Shown in pieces: positions 31,389 through 38,643 of a DNA stretch of 39,012 bases (the stretch's first letter is position 1; every line of letters starts with the position of its first letter). The stretch comes from a virus. The translations under genes and the position numbers were made by a program. The notes under the pieces are model-generated. The model saw nothing but the letters and a program-made list of their open reading frames with translations, did not search any database and was not told the DNA's origin. The DNA lies in the IMG/VR virus record IMGVR_UViG_3300010430_000201, positions 1 through 39,012 of that record, one strand, 5' to 3'.

Positions 31389-31625
31389 ATGACCACGCAG
31401 GTATATGAATCAGGTCACGCTATGACCGTGGCCGTACGCATGAGCCGTGTCCGTCTAGCCAGTAGGATATACTATATGGACATAGCTGAGATAACCAACA
31501 GACTACAGTGTCCACCACATAGTGCCGAGGGATTGCGTGACGAGTGGGTTAAATTCCTTGACGAGTATCGTGGTCCACTGACTAGCCTTGAACATTGCCA
31601 AGAACTATTCCAACTAACGGAATAA
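31389..31625 (+). CDS. Hypothetical early protein (about 78 aa)
   Basis: Not recognised. The C-terminal 49 residues (from MDIAEITNRL) look like a soluble helical protein with two Cys. The start is uncertain: ATG 31389 gives 78 residues, GTG 31335 gives 96, and ATG 31476 gives 49 with AGGAT 7 bases upstream. The last choice has the best ribosome site. Confidence 0.45.
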   Translation: MTTQVYESGHAMTVAVRMSRVRLASRIYYMDIAEITNRLQCPPHSAEGLRDEWVKFLDEYRGPLTSLEHCQELFQLTE

Positions 31626-31828
31626 CTTGAACATTAACTCAGGCACATACCATATAGTGTGTGTCTGTGTGAGTGAGTAAGTATGTATGTGTATGGGATG
31701 CGCATAAACCTTGGATTAATCCCCCTCTGTTTATGTGTTCTTGTATATGGAGTGACCCTATTGGCGACACCTTTATTGTACTCCACTTACATGCGCTCAC
31801 TCAACTTCAGTATAGAAAGGACATCCAC

Positions 31829-32035
31829 ATGTTTAAAGATATGAGCACAGAAGAATTTCTTAAGTGGCACTACGAGTGGACCATGAGCTTTGCATACCCA
31901 GTAAAGATAGACGGTGTTGAACCACCACCATTAGGCAGCGGGCTGGGCTGGTCAGCAAAGGATAAAGAATTAATAGATTCCATTAAGGAAACAACAAAGC
32001 GTAAACAACAACCAAAGGAGAAAGACAATGAGTAA
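31829..32035 (+). CDS. Small protein at head of ubiquitin-like cassette (68 aa)
   Basis: ATG 31829 follows AGAAAGGA by 7 bases, much better than the GTG/ATG-type starts of the longer frame. The product is soluble: an N-terminal aromatic helix (TEEFLKWHYEWTMSFAY), a Pro/Gly middle (GVEPPPLGSGLGWS) and a lysine-rich tail (TTKRKQQPKEKDNE). No family is recognised. Its end overlaps the ubiquitin-like gene by 8 bases, so it is probably co-translated with the cassette and might be a substrate, adaptor or regulator. The 200-base gap before it is TG-rich and has no gene. Confidence 0.6.
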   Translation: MFKDMSTEEFLKWHYEWTMSFAYPVKIDGVEPPPLGSGLGWSAKDKELIDSIKETTKRKQQPKEKDNE

Positions 32036-32228
32036 AGCAAGCGTAAAAGTACAGGTAATCGGTGGTCAAGCACAAGATTTACAAGCCAATAATGTTGGTG
32101 AAGTAAAGAGTGCAATGAATGCTGGTAACTATACTGCTTCTGTTAATGGTCAACCACAAGACGACGGTTATCAGTTGCGTGAAGGTGACTTCATTACATT
32201 GGGACTAGCCACTAAAGGTGGACGATAG
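32028..32228 (+). CDS. Ubiquitin-like beta-grasp modifier ending in Gly-Gly-Arg
   Basis: A 66-residue protein. An N-terminal strand (SVKVQVIGG), a second strand, a short helix (NNVGEVKSAMNAG), a YTASVNGQPQ strand and LREGDFITLG match the ThiS/MoaD/ubiquitin beta-grasp order, including the VNG and GD turns. The last residues are ATKGGR: a diglycine followed by one Arg, so a peptidase would have to remove Arg before adenylation of Gly. AAAGGAGA precedes the ATG. It heads a four-gene cassette with E2, JAB and E1 partners, which strongly supports a modifier role. The C-terminal TKG resembles PRTRC protein C. A sulfur carrier is the alternative but would not need an E2. Confidence 0.8.
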   Translation: MSKASVKVQVIGGQAQDLQANNVGEVKSAMNAGNYTASVNGQPQDDGYQLREGDFITLGLATKGGR

Positions 32229-33720
32229 TAATAACTCTGACCAGGGGAGTACAAGTGACTCCCTTGGTTCTACTTTAAGTAGACTGTTTCGTGAAACATA
32301 CGGACCAGGTGTACGTGCGATTGCAGAGGGACGTGCGGGCAGGGGCAGGATAACAGCAACAGATATAATAGCAAGTGGCACGAGGCCCTTACCTATTAGA
32401 CTTGGTGATGAAGTATGGCGTAACGCATTTGAAAGGCCATCACCCACAATAACAGTTACTGCCTCTAACTTTGATGCACTAAGAGGCATAAGCGTACAGG
32501 GTGTAGTGCTCGACGATCATGATGATCTTATTAGATACAATAAACTACCACAACAACAACAAAGAAAGGACAACAACATGAGTGTAGCTGAAGCATTAAA
32601 GGTCAAGCAGCACATTGATTACTTCCAGCTAACTAATAGCTGGGATAATTTATACGACGACAAAAAAATAACAGCAAAGAAACATGGTGAGCTATTGGAT
32701 ACAGCCCAGTACTTTAGGGATGTAGCACTAGCAGTACAATTAGGCTGGGATAAGATAGACATGACCCCCTTTATAATTGAATCAAAGGGCGGCCACATAA
32801 TTAACACAGATAGAGTAGCACTTAACAAGCTGATATTTGCAGCAGCTAACGGCAAGCAAGAGGACATTGACAGTAAGGTAATACTTAAGGAAGCAATTAA
32901 GATTAACTTCAGTCGCGTGGTTCAAGGGCTACAGGAAGACAAGAACAGGCAGCTTGCATATGCCTATGAAAAGTATTCAGGATACATGGAGTATTTAAGC
33001 AAGGCACTAAGGAAGCAGCTAACAATAGATAAGATAAGAGGCAAGGACTTAGACATTGGCCAACAGATAAAAGATATAGTTAGCTCGGGTAACTATGAGT
33101 TCGTTAGGTATGCACCAGGCAGCAACACAATTATATTTGTAACCAAGCCAGTGTATAATTCTTACGTCGTACCTGAACACCAGATTAATCACAACAACCT
33201 ACCGCTTGGTAGATACGCTGTGTTCTTAAGGATAGACTGTGCTGAACTTAAGGTATACCCATATGAGGATAACTTAAGCGTCGGCAGCTACTTCCACCCA
33301 CACGTAAGTGATACTGGCTATGTTTGTTGGGGTAACGTAAGCGATAGAGCAACAGAGACACACGCAAACTATCAGCTTGTTGAGCTTATGTATCTATTGA
33401 ATGAGGTACTTAATAACTACAACCACGACAACCCATATGCACAGCTCTATCGTTTCCAGAAGCCAGATGAAAATGCAGTACAGCCCAGCTTCTATCGACA
33501 CTACTGTGGTAACTGTGAGGATGAGTACATATATGTAGAGTATGAGACTTATGACTGGGATTGTGGAAACTGTGATGCTAATAACGATACAGTAGGAGAG
33601 TACGCACCCACATATACAAGTGGCAGAGAGACATACATAATAACTAACCCACAAAGCTACTGGCCTATACCATTGGTAGTAAGTGAAGAAACAATAAAGA
33701 AGAAAGGACAAGATAAATGA
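32218..33720 (+). CDS. E2-like ubiquitin-conjugating protein with C-terminal zinc ribbon
   Basis: Up to 500 residues. The E2-like core is about residues 290-400. A strand-rich part (NTIIFVTKPVYNSYV, RYAVFLRIDCAELKVYPY) leads to FHPHVSDTGYVCWG, where HPH is at 360-362 and Cys370 is the predicted thioester site; this mirrors HPN-x-G-x-(I/V)-C of E2 enzymes and Prok-E2 families. The C-terminus has CGNC (430-433) and CGNC (449-452), a zinc ribbon that might bind substrate or act in an E3-like way. Residues 1-120 are an unrecognised Ser/Gly-rich extension. GTG 32218 lies inside the diglycine codons of the previous gene; ATG 32578 behind AGAAAGGA gives a 380-residue form that keeps the E2 and ribbon. 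The 3' end overlaps the JAB gene (ATGA). Confidence 0.78.
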   Translation: MDDSNNSDQGSTSDSLGSTLSRLFRETYGPGVRAIAEGRAGRGRITATDIIASGTRPLPIRLGDEVWRNAFERPSPTITVTASNFDALRGISVQGVVLDDHDDLIRYNKLPQQQQRKDNNMSVAEALKVKQHIDYFQLTNSWDNLYDDKKITAKKHGELLDTAQYFRDVALAVQLGWDKIDMTPFIIESKGGHIINTDRVALNKLIFAAANGKQEDIDSKVILKEAIKINFSRVVQGLQEDKNRQLAYAYEKYSGYMEYLSKALRKQLTIDKIRGKDLDIGQQIKDIVSSGNYEFVRYAPGSNTIIFVTKPVYNSYVVPEHQINHNNLPLGRYAVFLRIDCAELKVYPYEDNLSVGSYFHPHVSDTGYVCWGNVSDRATETHANYQLVELMYLLNEVLNNYNHDNPYAQLYRFQKPDENAVQPSFYRHYCGNCEDEYIYVEYETYDWDCGNCDANNDTVGEYAPTYTSGRETYIITNPQSYWPIPLVVSEETIKKKGQDK

Positions 33721-34553
33721 GCGAGGTAATACTAAGACGTAATGTGTTTAATAAAATTATGCACATGATTGACAAGGCTAAGAAGGATGAGGTAAGTGGC
33801 TTCGGCATGTGTACCTATGAGGATGGAGCGTTCACTGTTAATGAAGCAATCATGATTAAGCAAGAGGAACAAACATCAGCAAGCACAACGATGGATGCAC
33901 AAGCAGCAGCTAATGCCATGTTTGAACTAAAGGATTATGGTGACTACCTTTGGTGGTGGCACACGCATCCTAACATGGGTGTGTTCTGGTCAAGCACAGA
34001 CACAACAGCTATCAACGAGCTAAGTGAGCACGGTGTAGTAGTGGCTACTGTATTCAATGAGAAACAGGAAATGAAATCAGCAGTACAACAAGGCAAGCCC
34101 TTCGGTGTTGCTGACCTAGATATACCTACCTTTATTGAGAATGAATACATCGACGAGGCAACCCTTAAGGCATGGGATAAAGAGTACGAAGATAACAAAG
34201 CGATACCTAAACCATTGGTACCAAACACACCAGCTAGGTGGGACGAATGGTATGATGATGAAGATTATTATTACAGCAACTATGGTATGTACGGCGGTAA
34301 GAATTATATCGGTGGTGCTGGCGGTACTGTTACTGAGATAAAGAAAAAGGAAAAGGCAAAGGACAGTACAATTAAAGAGATACTTGAACAGCTTGGCTTC
34401 GATAAGAAAATCAAACCAAACAAGGCACAACAGAAAGAGATACGCAGGCTGGCACCAGCATGGGCAGCGCTGCTTGAGTCAGAGAGAACAGATGCACTAT
34501 GTAACATATGGAACAACACAGACTGGGACACTAGGATAGGGGGCGTATACTAA
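33717..34553 (+). CDS. JAB/JAMM metallo-isopeptidase (deubiquitinase-like)
   Basis: A 278-residue protein. The N-terminal 130 residues form a JAB/MPN domain with every JAMM ligand: Glu25 (DEVSGFG), His82 and His84 (WWHTHP), Ser92 and Asp95 (SSTD), in the H-x-H-x7-S-x2-D spacing. It would hydrolyse the peptide after diglycine, either maturing the modifier (removing its final Arg) or removing it from targets. Residues about 160-220 are acidic/aromatic and Gly/Tyr-rich. The C-terminal 60 residues form a charged helical domain (ILEQLGFDKKIKPNKAQQKE). It overlaps both neighbours (ATGA, TAATG), so it is made with the E2 and E1. Confidence 0.93.
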   Translation: MSEVILRRNVFNKIMHMIDKAKKDEVSGFGMCTYEDGAFTVNEAIMIKQEEQTSASTTMDAQAAANAMFELKDYGDYLWWWHTHPNMGVFWSSTDTTAINELSEHGVVVATVFNEKQEMKSAVQQGKPFGVADLDIPTFIENEYIDEATLKAWDKEYEDNKAIPKPLVPNTPARWDEWYDDEDYYYSNYGMYGGKNYIGGAGGTVTEIKKKEKAKDSTIKEILEQLGFDKKIKPNKAQQKEIRRLAPAWAALLESERTDALCNIWNNTDWDTRIGGVY

Positions 34554-35251
34554 TGGAACACTTAACAAGACAAGCAGATTTAATACCAAGCAGCGCACTA
34601 ACTAAACAAATTAATATCATTGGTGCTGGTGCAGTAGGCTCATGGCTTACGCTTGCGCTAGCTAAGATGGGGTTCAGTAACCTTACTGTCTTTGATGACG
34701 ATGACATCGAGGTAGAGAACATGAACTGCCAGTGTTATTCTTTCAACGACATTGGTAAGAAGAAAGTAACAGCATTAAAGGAGAGAGTACATGAACTTAC
34801 TGGAACAAATATCAACGCAGTTGTATCACGTTATGAAGGCGACCGTGCCATGGCTGGCATTGTTGTTTCTGCTGTTGATTCTATGGCTAGCCGTCGGCAG
34901 GCATGGGAGATACATGCTAAGTATGGCACTCAAACCAATCTATTCATCGACCCTCGCATGGGTGCGGAAGAAGCTCTATGCTATGCGTATCAACCGATGA
35001 AGCCAGATCACGTCAAGCAATACGAAGCAACACTATACTCTGATGATGATGCAGTACATGAGCCATGCACACGCAAGGCCACCATGTATACAGCACTCAT
35101 GTTGAGTGGGTTGGTGGCACAGATCATCAAAGAATTTTTAACGAACAAAGGAAATCACTTGCAAGTTTCCAACTGGTCGATTAAGAATGGAGCGTTCGTA
35201 GGATTTACAGAGGAAAAAGTTTTAAGTTTAAGTAAAGAACGCACTCAGTAG
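34553..35251 (+). CDS. E1-like / ThiF-family activating enzyme
   Basis: A 232-residue protein with a Rossmann nucleotide-binding start (IIGAGAVGSWL, residues 22-32). The adenylation motif follows: VFDDDDIEVENMNCQ (46-60) with Asp, Glu and Asn, a conserved Lys cluster near 70, and SAVDSMASRR (106-115). HEPCTRK places a likely catalytic or structural Cys at 172, ahead of a helix (YTALMLSGLVAQII). It would adenylate the modifier's terminal Gly and pass it to the E2. It is short, like ThiF/MoeB and PRTRC ThiF enzymes, and lacks a separate ubiquitin-fold domain. It is the last gene of the coupled cassette. Confidence 0.93.
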   Translation: MEHLTRQADLIPSSALTKQINIIGAGAVGSWLTLALAKMGFSNLTVFDDDDIEVENMNCQCYSFNDIGKKKVTALKERVHELTGTNINAVVSRYEGDRAMAGIVVSAVDSMASRRQAWEIHAKYGTQTNLFIDPRMGAEEALCYAYQPMKPDHVKQYEATLYSDDDAVHEPCTRKATMYTALMLSGLVAQIIKEFLTNKGNHLQVSNWSIKNGAFVGFTEEKVLSLSKERTQ

Positions 35252-35316
35252 TTTGGTTGTTCTTTCGATTGTAAGCGTACCTAGCAGGGGTGGCGTGGTA
35301 ACCGCTCATCTTTATC

Positions 35317-35340
35317 GGGGCATAGGCTAGGCTATGCTCC
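35317..35340 (+). other. Stable hairpin after the E1 gene
   Basis: GGGGCATAG (35317-35325) and CTATGCTCC (35332-35340) form nine base pairs, one of them G-U, around a six-base loop. GGTGG at 35290-35294 and CCACC at 35339-35343 could enclose it. No U tract follows, and AAGGAGA and the next ATG come 8 bases later. It may be an RNA processing or stability element that separates the cassette from the membrane-protein gene. Confidence 0.5.
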
Positions 35341-35359
35341 ACCTATTAAGGAGAGACAT

Positions 35360-35734
35360 ATGGATATAAGTAAAGAGTTAGCTAAAGAATTATTAACTAC
35401 AATTAAGGGAGCAAAGGAAGCAGCGGGCGCAGTGAAAGACTTTACACTTGAGCAAGCACCGGATGTAGTGCACCAGCTACTAACATATAACTTGGCTGTT
35501 GCATTGGTGTGGGCCTTGTTTGGTGCCACACTTATTGGGATAGCCATTAAGTTAATAATAGTTTCAATAAATTCAGATGATAGTGATGTGAGTTTCTTTG
35601 CATTTATTGGCATGGTTGTTACTGGAATGCCAGGTACTGCATGTTTTATTACCAATATAGCAACAGCACTTAAGGTTTGGTTAGCGCCCAAGCTATACCT
35701 ATTAGAATATTTTACTAAGATTGTGGGGAACTAA
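35360..35734 (+). CDS. Membrane protein, holin-like motif
   Basis: A 124-residue protein. An amphipathic helical N-terminus (KELAKELLTTIKGAKEAAG) is followed by two or three hydrophobic segments (about 43-68, 79-100) and a WLAPKLYLLEYF end. I associate this last motif with phage membrane proteins annotated as putative holins. It has a strong AAGGAGA site. Its place in the early unit, far from the late lysis cluster, argues against it being the main holin. Membrane tethering of DNA or an exclusion function are other options. Confidence 0.6.
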   Translation: MDISKELAKELLTTIKGAKEAAGAVKDFTLEQAPDVVHQLLTYNLAVALVWALFGATLIGIAIKLIIVSINSDDSDVSFFAFIGMVVTGMPGTACFITNIATALKVWLAPKLYLLEYFTKIVGN

Positions 35735-35943
35735 TGAGCAACATAAAGAATGCAATGCCTGAACCAACAGGTGATAGGCCCTTCATGCCTACACCACAGG
35801 ATCTACAACAACAGATAGACGAGTTGTCTTTCCGTATAGCAGACATGGAACACAACGTAACTAAGACAACAGCTATGCTTGAAAATTTAATTCAGTTAAT
35901 GGGGAAGGTAGTAGTAAACAATGAGAATAGAGAGCAACAGTAG
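35734..35943 (+). CDS. Small coiled-coil protein (69 aa)
   Basis: Pro-rich start (MPEPTGDRPFMPTPQDL) then a coiled coil (QQIDELSFRIADMEHNVTKT) to the end. It is coupled to the membrane protein by TAATG and overlaps the exonuclease gene by 23 bases. It could partner the membrane protein. No family is recognised. Confidence 0.6.
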   Translation: MSNIKNAMPEPTGDRPFMPTPQDLQQQIDELSFRIADMEHNVTKTTAMLENLIQLMGKVVVNNENREQQ

Positions 35944-36856
35944 TATTAACACGGCACTAGAGTGCCCAAAGAAATACCAGTTTAAATATATACACAAGGT
36001 CGAGTCACCCGTGTATCCGCACGCCGCTGCCTATGGCACGTTCGTGCATTACTTTAAGGAGTGTGAACACAAGGGGGTGGACCCAGATAGAACAGCTATC
36101 TTCCGTGAGTATATCGACAAGTACCCTGAGTATGAGGACGACATTCAATGGGACATATGGCTGGCCGAGAAGGTAAGCTACCAACACAAGAGGTTCTGGG
36201 ATAACGTCGATGGTACAATAGGTAGCCCATCCAATGATGTGCTTGAGTTCAAGGATGTCGAGGGTGAGTGGGGATTTAACATCGACCACGAACACAAACA
36301 AGTTGGTAAGCGTGACGGTTATGTATACCATAAGGACATAGAGAAGTTCTTTCTTTACGAGCTAAAGACTAGCGGCACCACCAACCGTGAGGCATACAAG
36401 CACAAGCTAGAGAATGATTCACAGATAGACGTGAACATCCTCGCAATACAAGAGGACAAGCAGCCAGTGAGTGGTGTGTTCTATGATATAATCTGGAAGC
36501 CAGCGATAAGAATAAAGACTGGTCGAAAGAAACTACCCGATGAAACACGGGATGAATTCTATAACCGTATCGTCGATACATATGCCAGTGAGCCACGCAA
36601 ATACTTTGAAAGATTGCCAGTGTTAAGAACACAAGCAGCACTAATACATGGGTACACTGACCTATCACAGAAGTTTAAGTTAATGGATGCAATGAGTGAG
36701 CATGGATACCCACGCAACACAGGTGCATGTCTTAACTTTAATAAGCTGTGTACTTTCTTTGATGTATGTACTCAGCCTGACTCACCAGATTTATTAAAGC
36801 AGTACAACAGGCGGCATAAGAAACTGCCGGAGATAACAGAGGAGGGACAGCAATGA
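35921..36856 (+). CDS. PD-(D/E)XK exonuclease with Fe-S cluster (RecB/Cas4-type)
   Basis: A 311-residue protein. The N-terminal ALECPKKYQFKYI holds Cys15, then GTFVHYF. The nuclease core is at about 120-175, where GKRDGYVYH gives the Asp and FLYELKTSG gives the E-x-K, followed by a QID-x-N-I-LAIQ motif. Three C-terminal Cys (270, 277, 283) with Cys15 make the four-Cys iron-sulfur clasp of Cas4/AddB nucleases. It would resect DNA ends for the recombination system encoded downstream (Sak4-like ATPase and SSB-like protein). Confidence 0.88.
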   Translation: MRIESNSSINTALECPKKYQFKYIHKVESPVYPHAAAYGTFVHYFKECEHKGVDPDRTAIFREYIDKYPEYEDDIQWDIWLAEKVSYQHKRFWDNVDGTIGSPSNDVLEFKDVEGEWGFNIDHEHKQVGKRDGYVYHKDIEKFFLYELKTSGTTNREAYKHKLENDSQIDVNILAIQEDKQPVSGVFYDIIWKPAIRIKTGRKKLPDETRDEFYNRIVDTYASEPRKYFERLPVLRTQAALIHGYTDLSQKFKLMDAMSEHGYPRNTGACLNFNKLCTFFDVCTQPDSPDLLKQYNRRHKKLPEITEEGQQ

Positions 36857-37026
36857 CAAAGGCAGAGGCACTGAAGGAGTTAAACAATCTTGCTGGATTC
36901 GCAGAGGTACAGCTTGATGGGATTCACAGCACCCTAGTACAAGCAACACTAAACAAACTAAGAACATACATAATGTTTTCACAACCAGGAGAGATACATG
37001 AAGATACAACAGACACAGGACAGTAA
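36853..37026 (+). CDS. Small protein between exonuclease and Sak4 (57 aa)
   Basis: A short gene in an ATGA overlap with the exonuclease stop. Its 3' end overlaps the Sak4-like gene by 29 bases in another frame. GAGGGACAG precedes the ATG. The product is mostly a helix (TKAEALKELNNLAGFAEVQL) with an acidic end. No family is recognised; it may be a small partner of the recombination proteins. Confidence 0.55.
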   Translation: MTKAEALKELNNLAGFAEVQLDGIHSTLVQATLNKLRTYIMFSQPGEIHEDTTDTGQ

Positions 37027-37708
37027 GAGTCGGCACTTAAATGTGCTGGTGTATGGGGAGCCAGGCAGTGGTAAGACTACCTTCGCTGGCACATGCATCA
37101 AGAAGTTTAAGCCCATCATCCTGAGCGCAGAGAGTGGATTGCTTTCCCTTCGTGACATGGGTGACTTCGACTACATTAAGATAGAAAAGTTTCAGGATCT
37201 TATTGATGCACACGACTACCTTGCATTGAAGGACAACCCATATGATACTGTAATCATTGACTCTCTTACTGAAATACAGCAGGAGTGTATGGCTCATATC
37301 ATTCAGAGCAAGGACGATGAGGTCGTAGCTCTTGGTGACTACAAGCTGCCGAACATTAAGGACTGGGGTGCGCTTGGCTCAGTGATGACCAAGACTATTA
37401 AGTACTTCCGCAACATGGATAAGAACTTAATCGTTACTGCACTAGCAGACAGGGTAACGAATGAAGAAACACTTGAAACTAAAATCCAACCTAGCCTGCA
37501 AGGTAAGCTTAAGGACACAGTGGCTGCATACTTTGATGAGGTACTCTACCTACACACAAGAGAAAGAATCAAAGACGACAAGAAAGAAACAGTCCACGTC
37601 ATAAGCACAGAGAACAACGGCAAGTGGATAGCTAAGGACAGGAGTGGCAAGCTGGCATCACTGGTTAAGCCTGACTTCTGTGAGATATACGAGGCTATCT
37701 ATGGATGA
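36998..37708 (+). CDS. Sak4-like RecA-fold ATPase (single-strand annealing/recombination)
   Basis: A 236-residue protein with Walker A VYGEPGSGKTTFAG (residues 18-31), an ILSAESGLLSL segment, and Walker B DTVIIDSLTE. It matches phage AAA_24/Sak4 proteins, a core-only RecA relative that promotes single-strand annealing with SSB. The neighbours (Cas4-type exonuclease, SSB-like protein) make a complete recombination module. CAGGAGAG precedes the ATG within the upstream small gene. Confidence 0.88.
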   Translation: MKIQQTQDSKSRHLNVLVYGEPGSGKTTFAGTCIKKFKPIILSAESGLLSLRDMGDFDYIKIEKFQDLIDAHDYLALKDNPYDTVIIDSLTEIQQECMAHIIQSKDDEVVALGDYKLPNIKDWGALGSVMTKTIKYFRNMDKNLIVTALADRVTNEETLETKIQPSLQGKLKDTVAAYFDEVLYLHTRERIKDDKKETVHVISTENNGKWIAKDRSGKLASLVKPDFCEIYEAIYG

Positions 37709-37907
37709 CCCACGAGACGACAGATTACAACGATCATACAATAGGATGGAGCAAGGACTAAGGGACATAGTACTTAAGCCATTCCTTGATTCACCAGTGG
37801 ATATGTTGGCGGCTAACTACAGGCGCACAGCACAGGTTACATTAAAAGAAGCAAGACTAATACTAGAAGGAGAAGAAGAAAATGAAACTAAAATTCACAG
37901 AGGATGA
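37701..37907 (+). CDS. Small helical protein (68 aa)
   Basis: ATG 37701 overlaps the Sak4-like stop (ATGGATGA), giving a coupled start; the longer frame is not supported. The product is a charged helix-rich protein (DDRLQRSYNRMEQGLRDIVL). It ends inside the SSB-like gene with a 26-base overlap. The function is unknown. Confidence 0.55.
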   Translation: MDDPRDDRLQRSYNRMEQGLRDIVLKPFLDSPVDMLAANYRRTAQVTLKEARLILEGEEENETKIHRG

Positions 37908-38289
37908 GATGACAGGCAGTACTTACTTGGGTGAGGGCACACACATTGCCATGCTTACTGATGTTGAGATGAAGAAGACAGAAGCTGGTAACCAGATGGC
38001 TGTGCTTACTCTTAAGTCTGGCATGAAGGAACGCAAGGAACACATCGTGATGACACCAAAGACTAAGTGGAAGATGGGTCAAGTGATGTCGGGGTTTGGA
38101 TTCAAACCTAACCAAGAGATTGATTTCCCTGCCGACGTGGTTGGTAAGTCATGCAACATAACAGTAGCTAAGGATGGAACATATAAGAAGGAGGACGGTA
38201 CTGTCGTCGATAGACACAAGGTAGTTGAGTGGGTGCCTGTTGAATCAAGTACTGCACAGAACTTTGAGACAGACGACATACCATTTTAA
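37882..38289 (+). CDS. Single-strand DNA-binding protein, DUF669-like
   Basis: A 135-residue protein. A beta-rich OB-fold-like body (LKFTEDEMTGSTYLGEGTH, NQMAVLTLKSG) ends with a short acidic tail (NFETDDIPF), the hallmark tip of SSB proteins that recruits partners. The family is found beside Sak4 in many phages. AAGGAGAAG precedes the ATG. It would coat single-stranded DNA during annealing and host-driven replication. Confidence 0.8.
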   Translation: MKLKFTEDEMTGSTYLGEGTHIAMLTDVEMKKTEAGNQMAVLTLKSGMKERKEHIVMTPKTKWKMGQVMSGFGFKPNQEIDFPADVVGKSCNITVAKDGTYKKEDGTVVDRHKVVEWVPVESSTAQNFETDDIPF

Positions 38290-38313
38290 TAACAACAACT
38301 GAAAGGAAAGACA

Positions 38314-38643
38314 ATGAGCGTAGGATGTAAGAACGGAATGACAAGCAAAGAGGTGGCTGAACAGTATAAAAGACTGAGGGCCGAGGGGATGAATGCAACG
38401 AGAGCAGCTAAAGAGATAGGCTTAAGCGCTGCTACTATTGGATACCACGTTAAAAGAAACAAGGGCCTCAGCTCACACGAAGCCTCTGGTGCCACAAGGG
38501 TTGGTAGACCAAAGAGCAAGACAACAGTAACAAGCACACCAGCAATGCAGACGTTTGCTATACCAGACCAGATTGAAAACAACATGGTTATTGTAGTAAA
38601 GGGAACGCCAAGCTTTATAACAGAGACACTGAAAGGAATGTAA
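38314..38643 (+). CDS. Helix-turn-helix DNA-binding protein (109 aa)
   Basis: Residues about 12-52 form a Hin/resolvase-type or MarR-like HTH: KEVAEQYKRLRAEGMNATRA then AKEIGLSAATIGYHVKR. The rest is a basic linker (TRVGRPKSKTTVTST) and a C-terminal beta segment. It has no catalytic domain. CTGAAAGGAAAG precedes the ATG. A regulator of phage transcription or replication is likely; the operator-like repeats at 30.0-30.7 kb are possible targets. Confidence 0.7.
   Translation: MSVGCKNGMTSKEVAEQYKRLRAEGMNATRAAKEIGLSAATIGYHVKRNKGLSSHEASGATRVGRPKSKTTVTSTPAMQTFAIPDQIENNMVIVVKGTPSFITETLKGM

Noticed and set aside
33394-34430. Hydrophobic minus-strand frames opposite the E2 and JAB genes
   Set aside because: They mirror the acidic/Tyr-rich codons of the plus-strand genes, and none has a plausible start.
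38314-38643. Integrase or lysogeny repressor
   Set aside because: The protein has only an HTH; no tyrosine or serine recombinase, no att-like repeats and no CI-type peptidase were found, so lysogeny is not supported.
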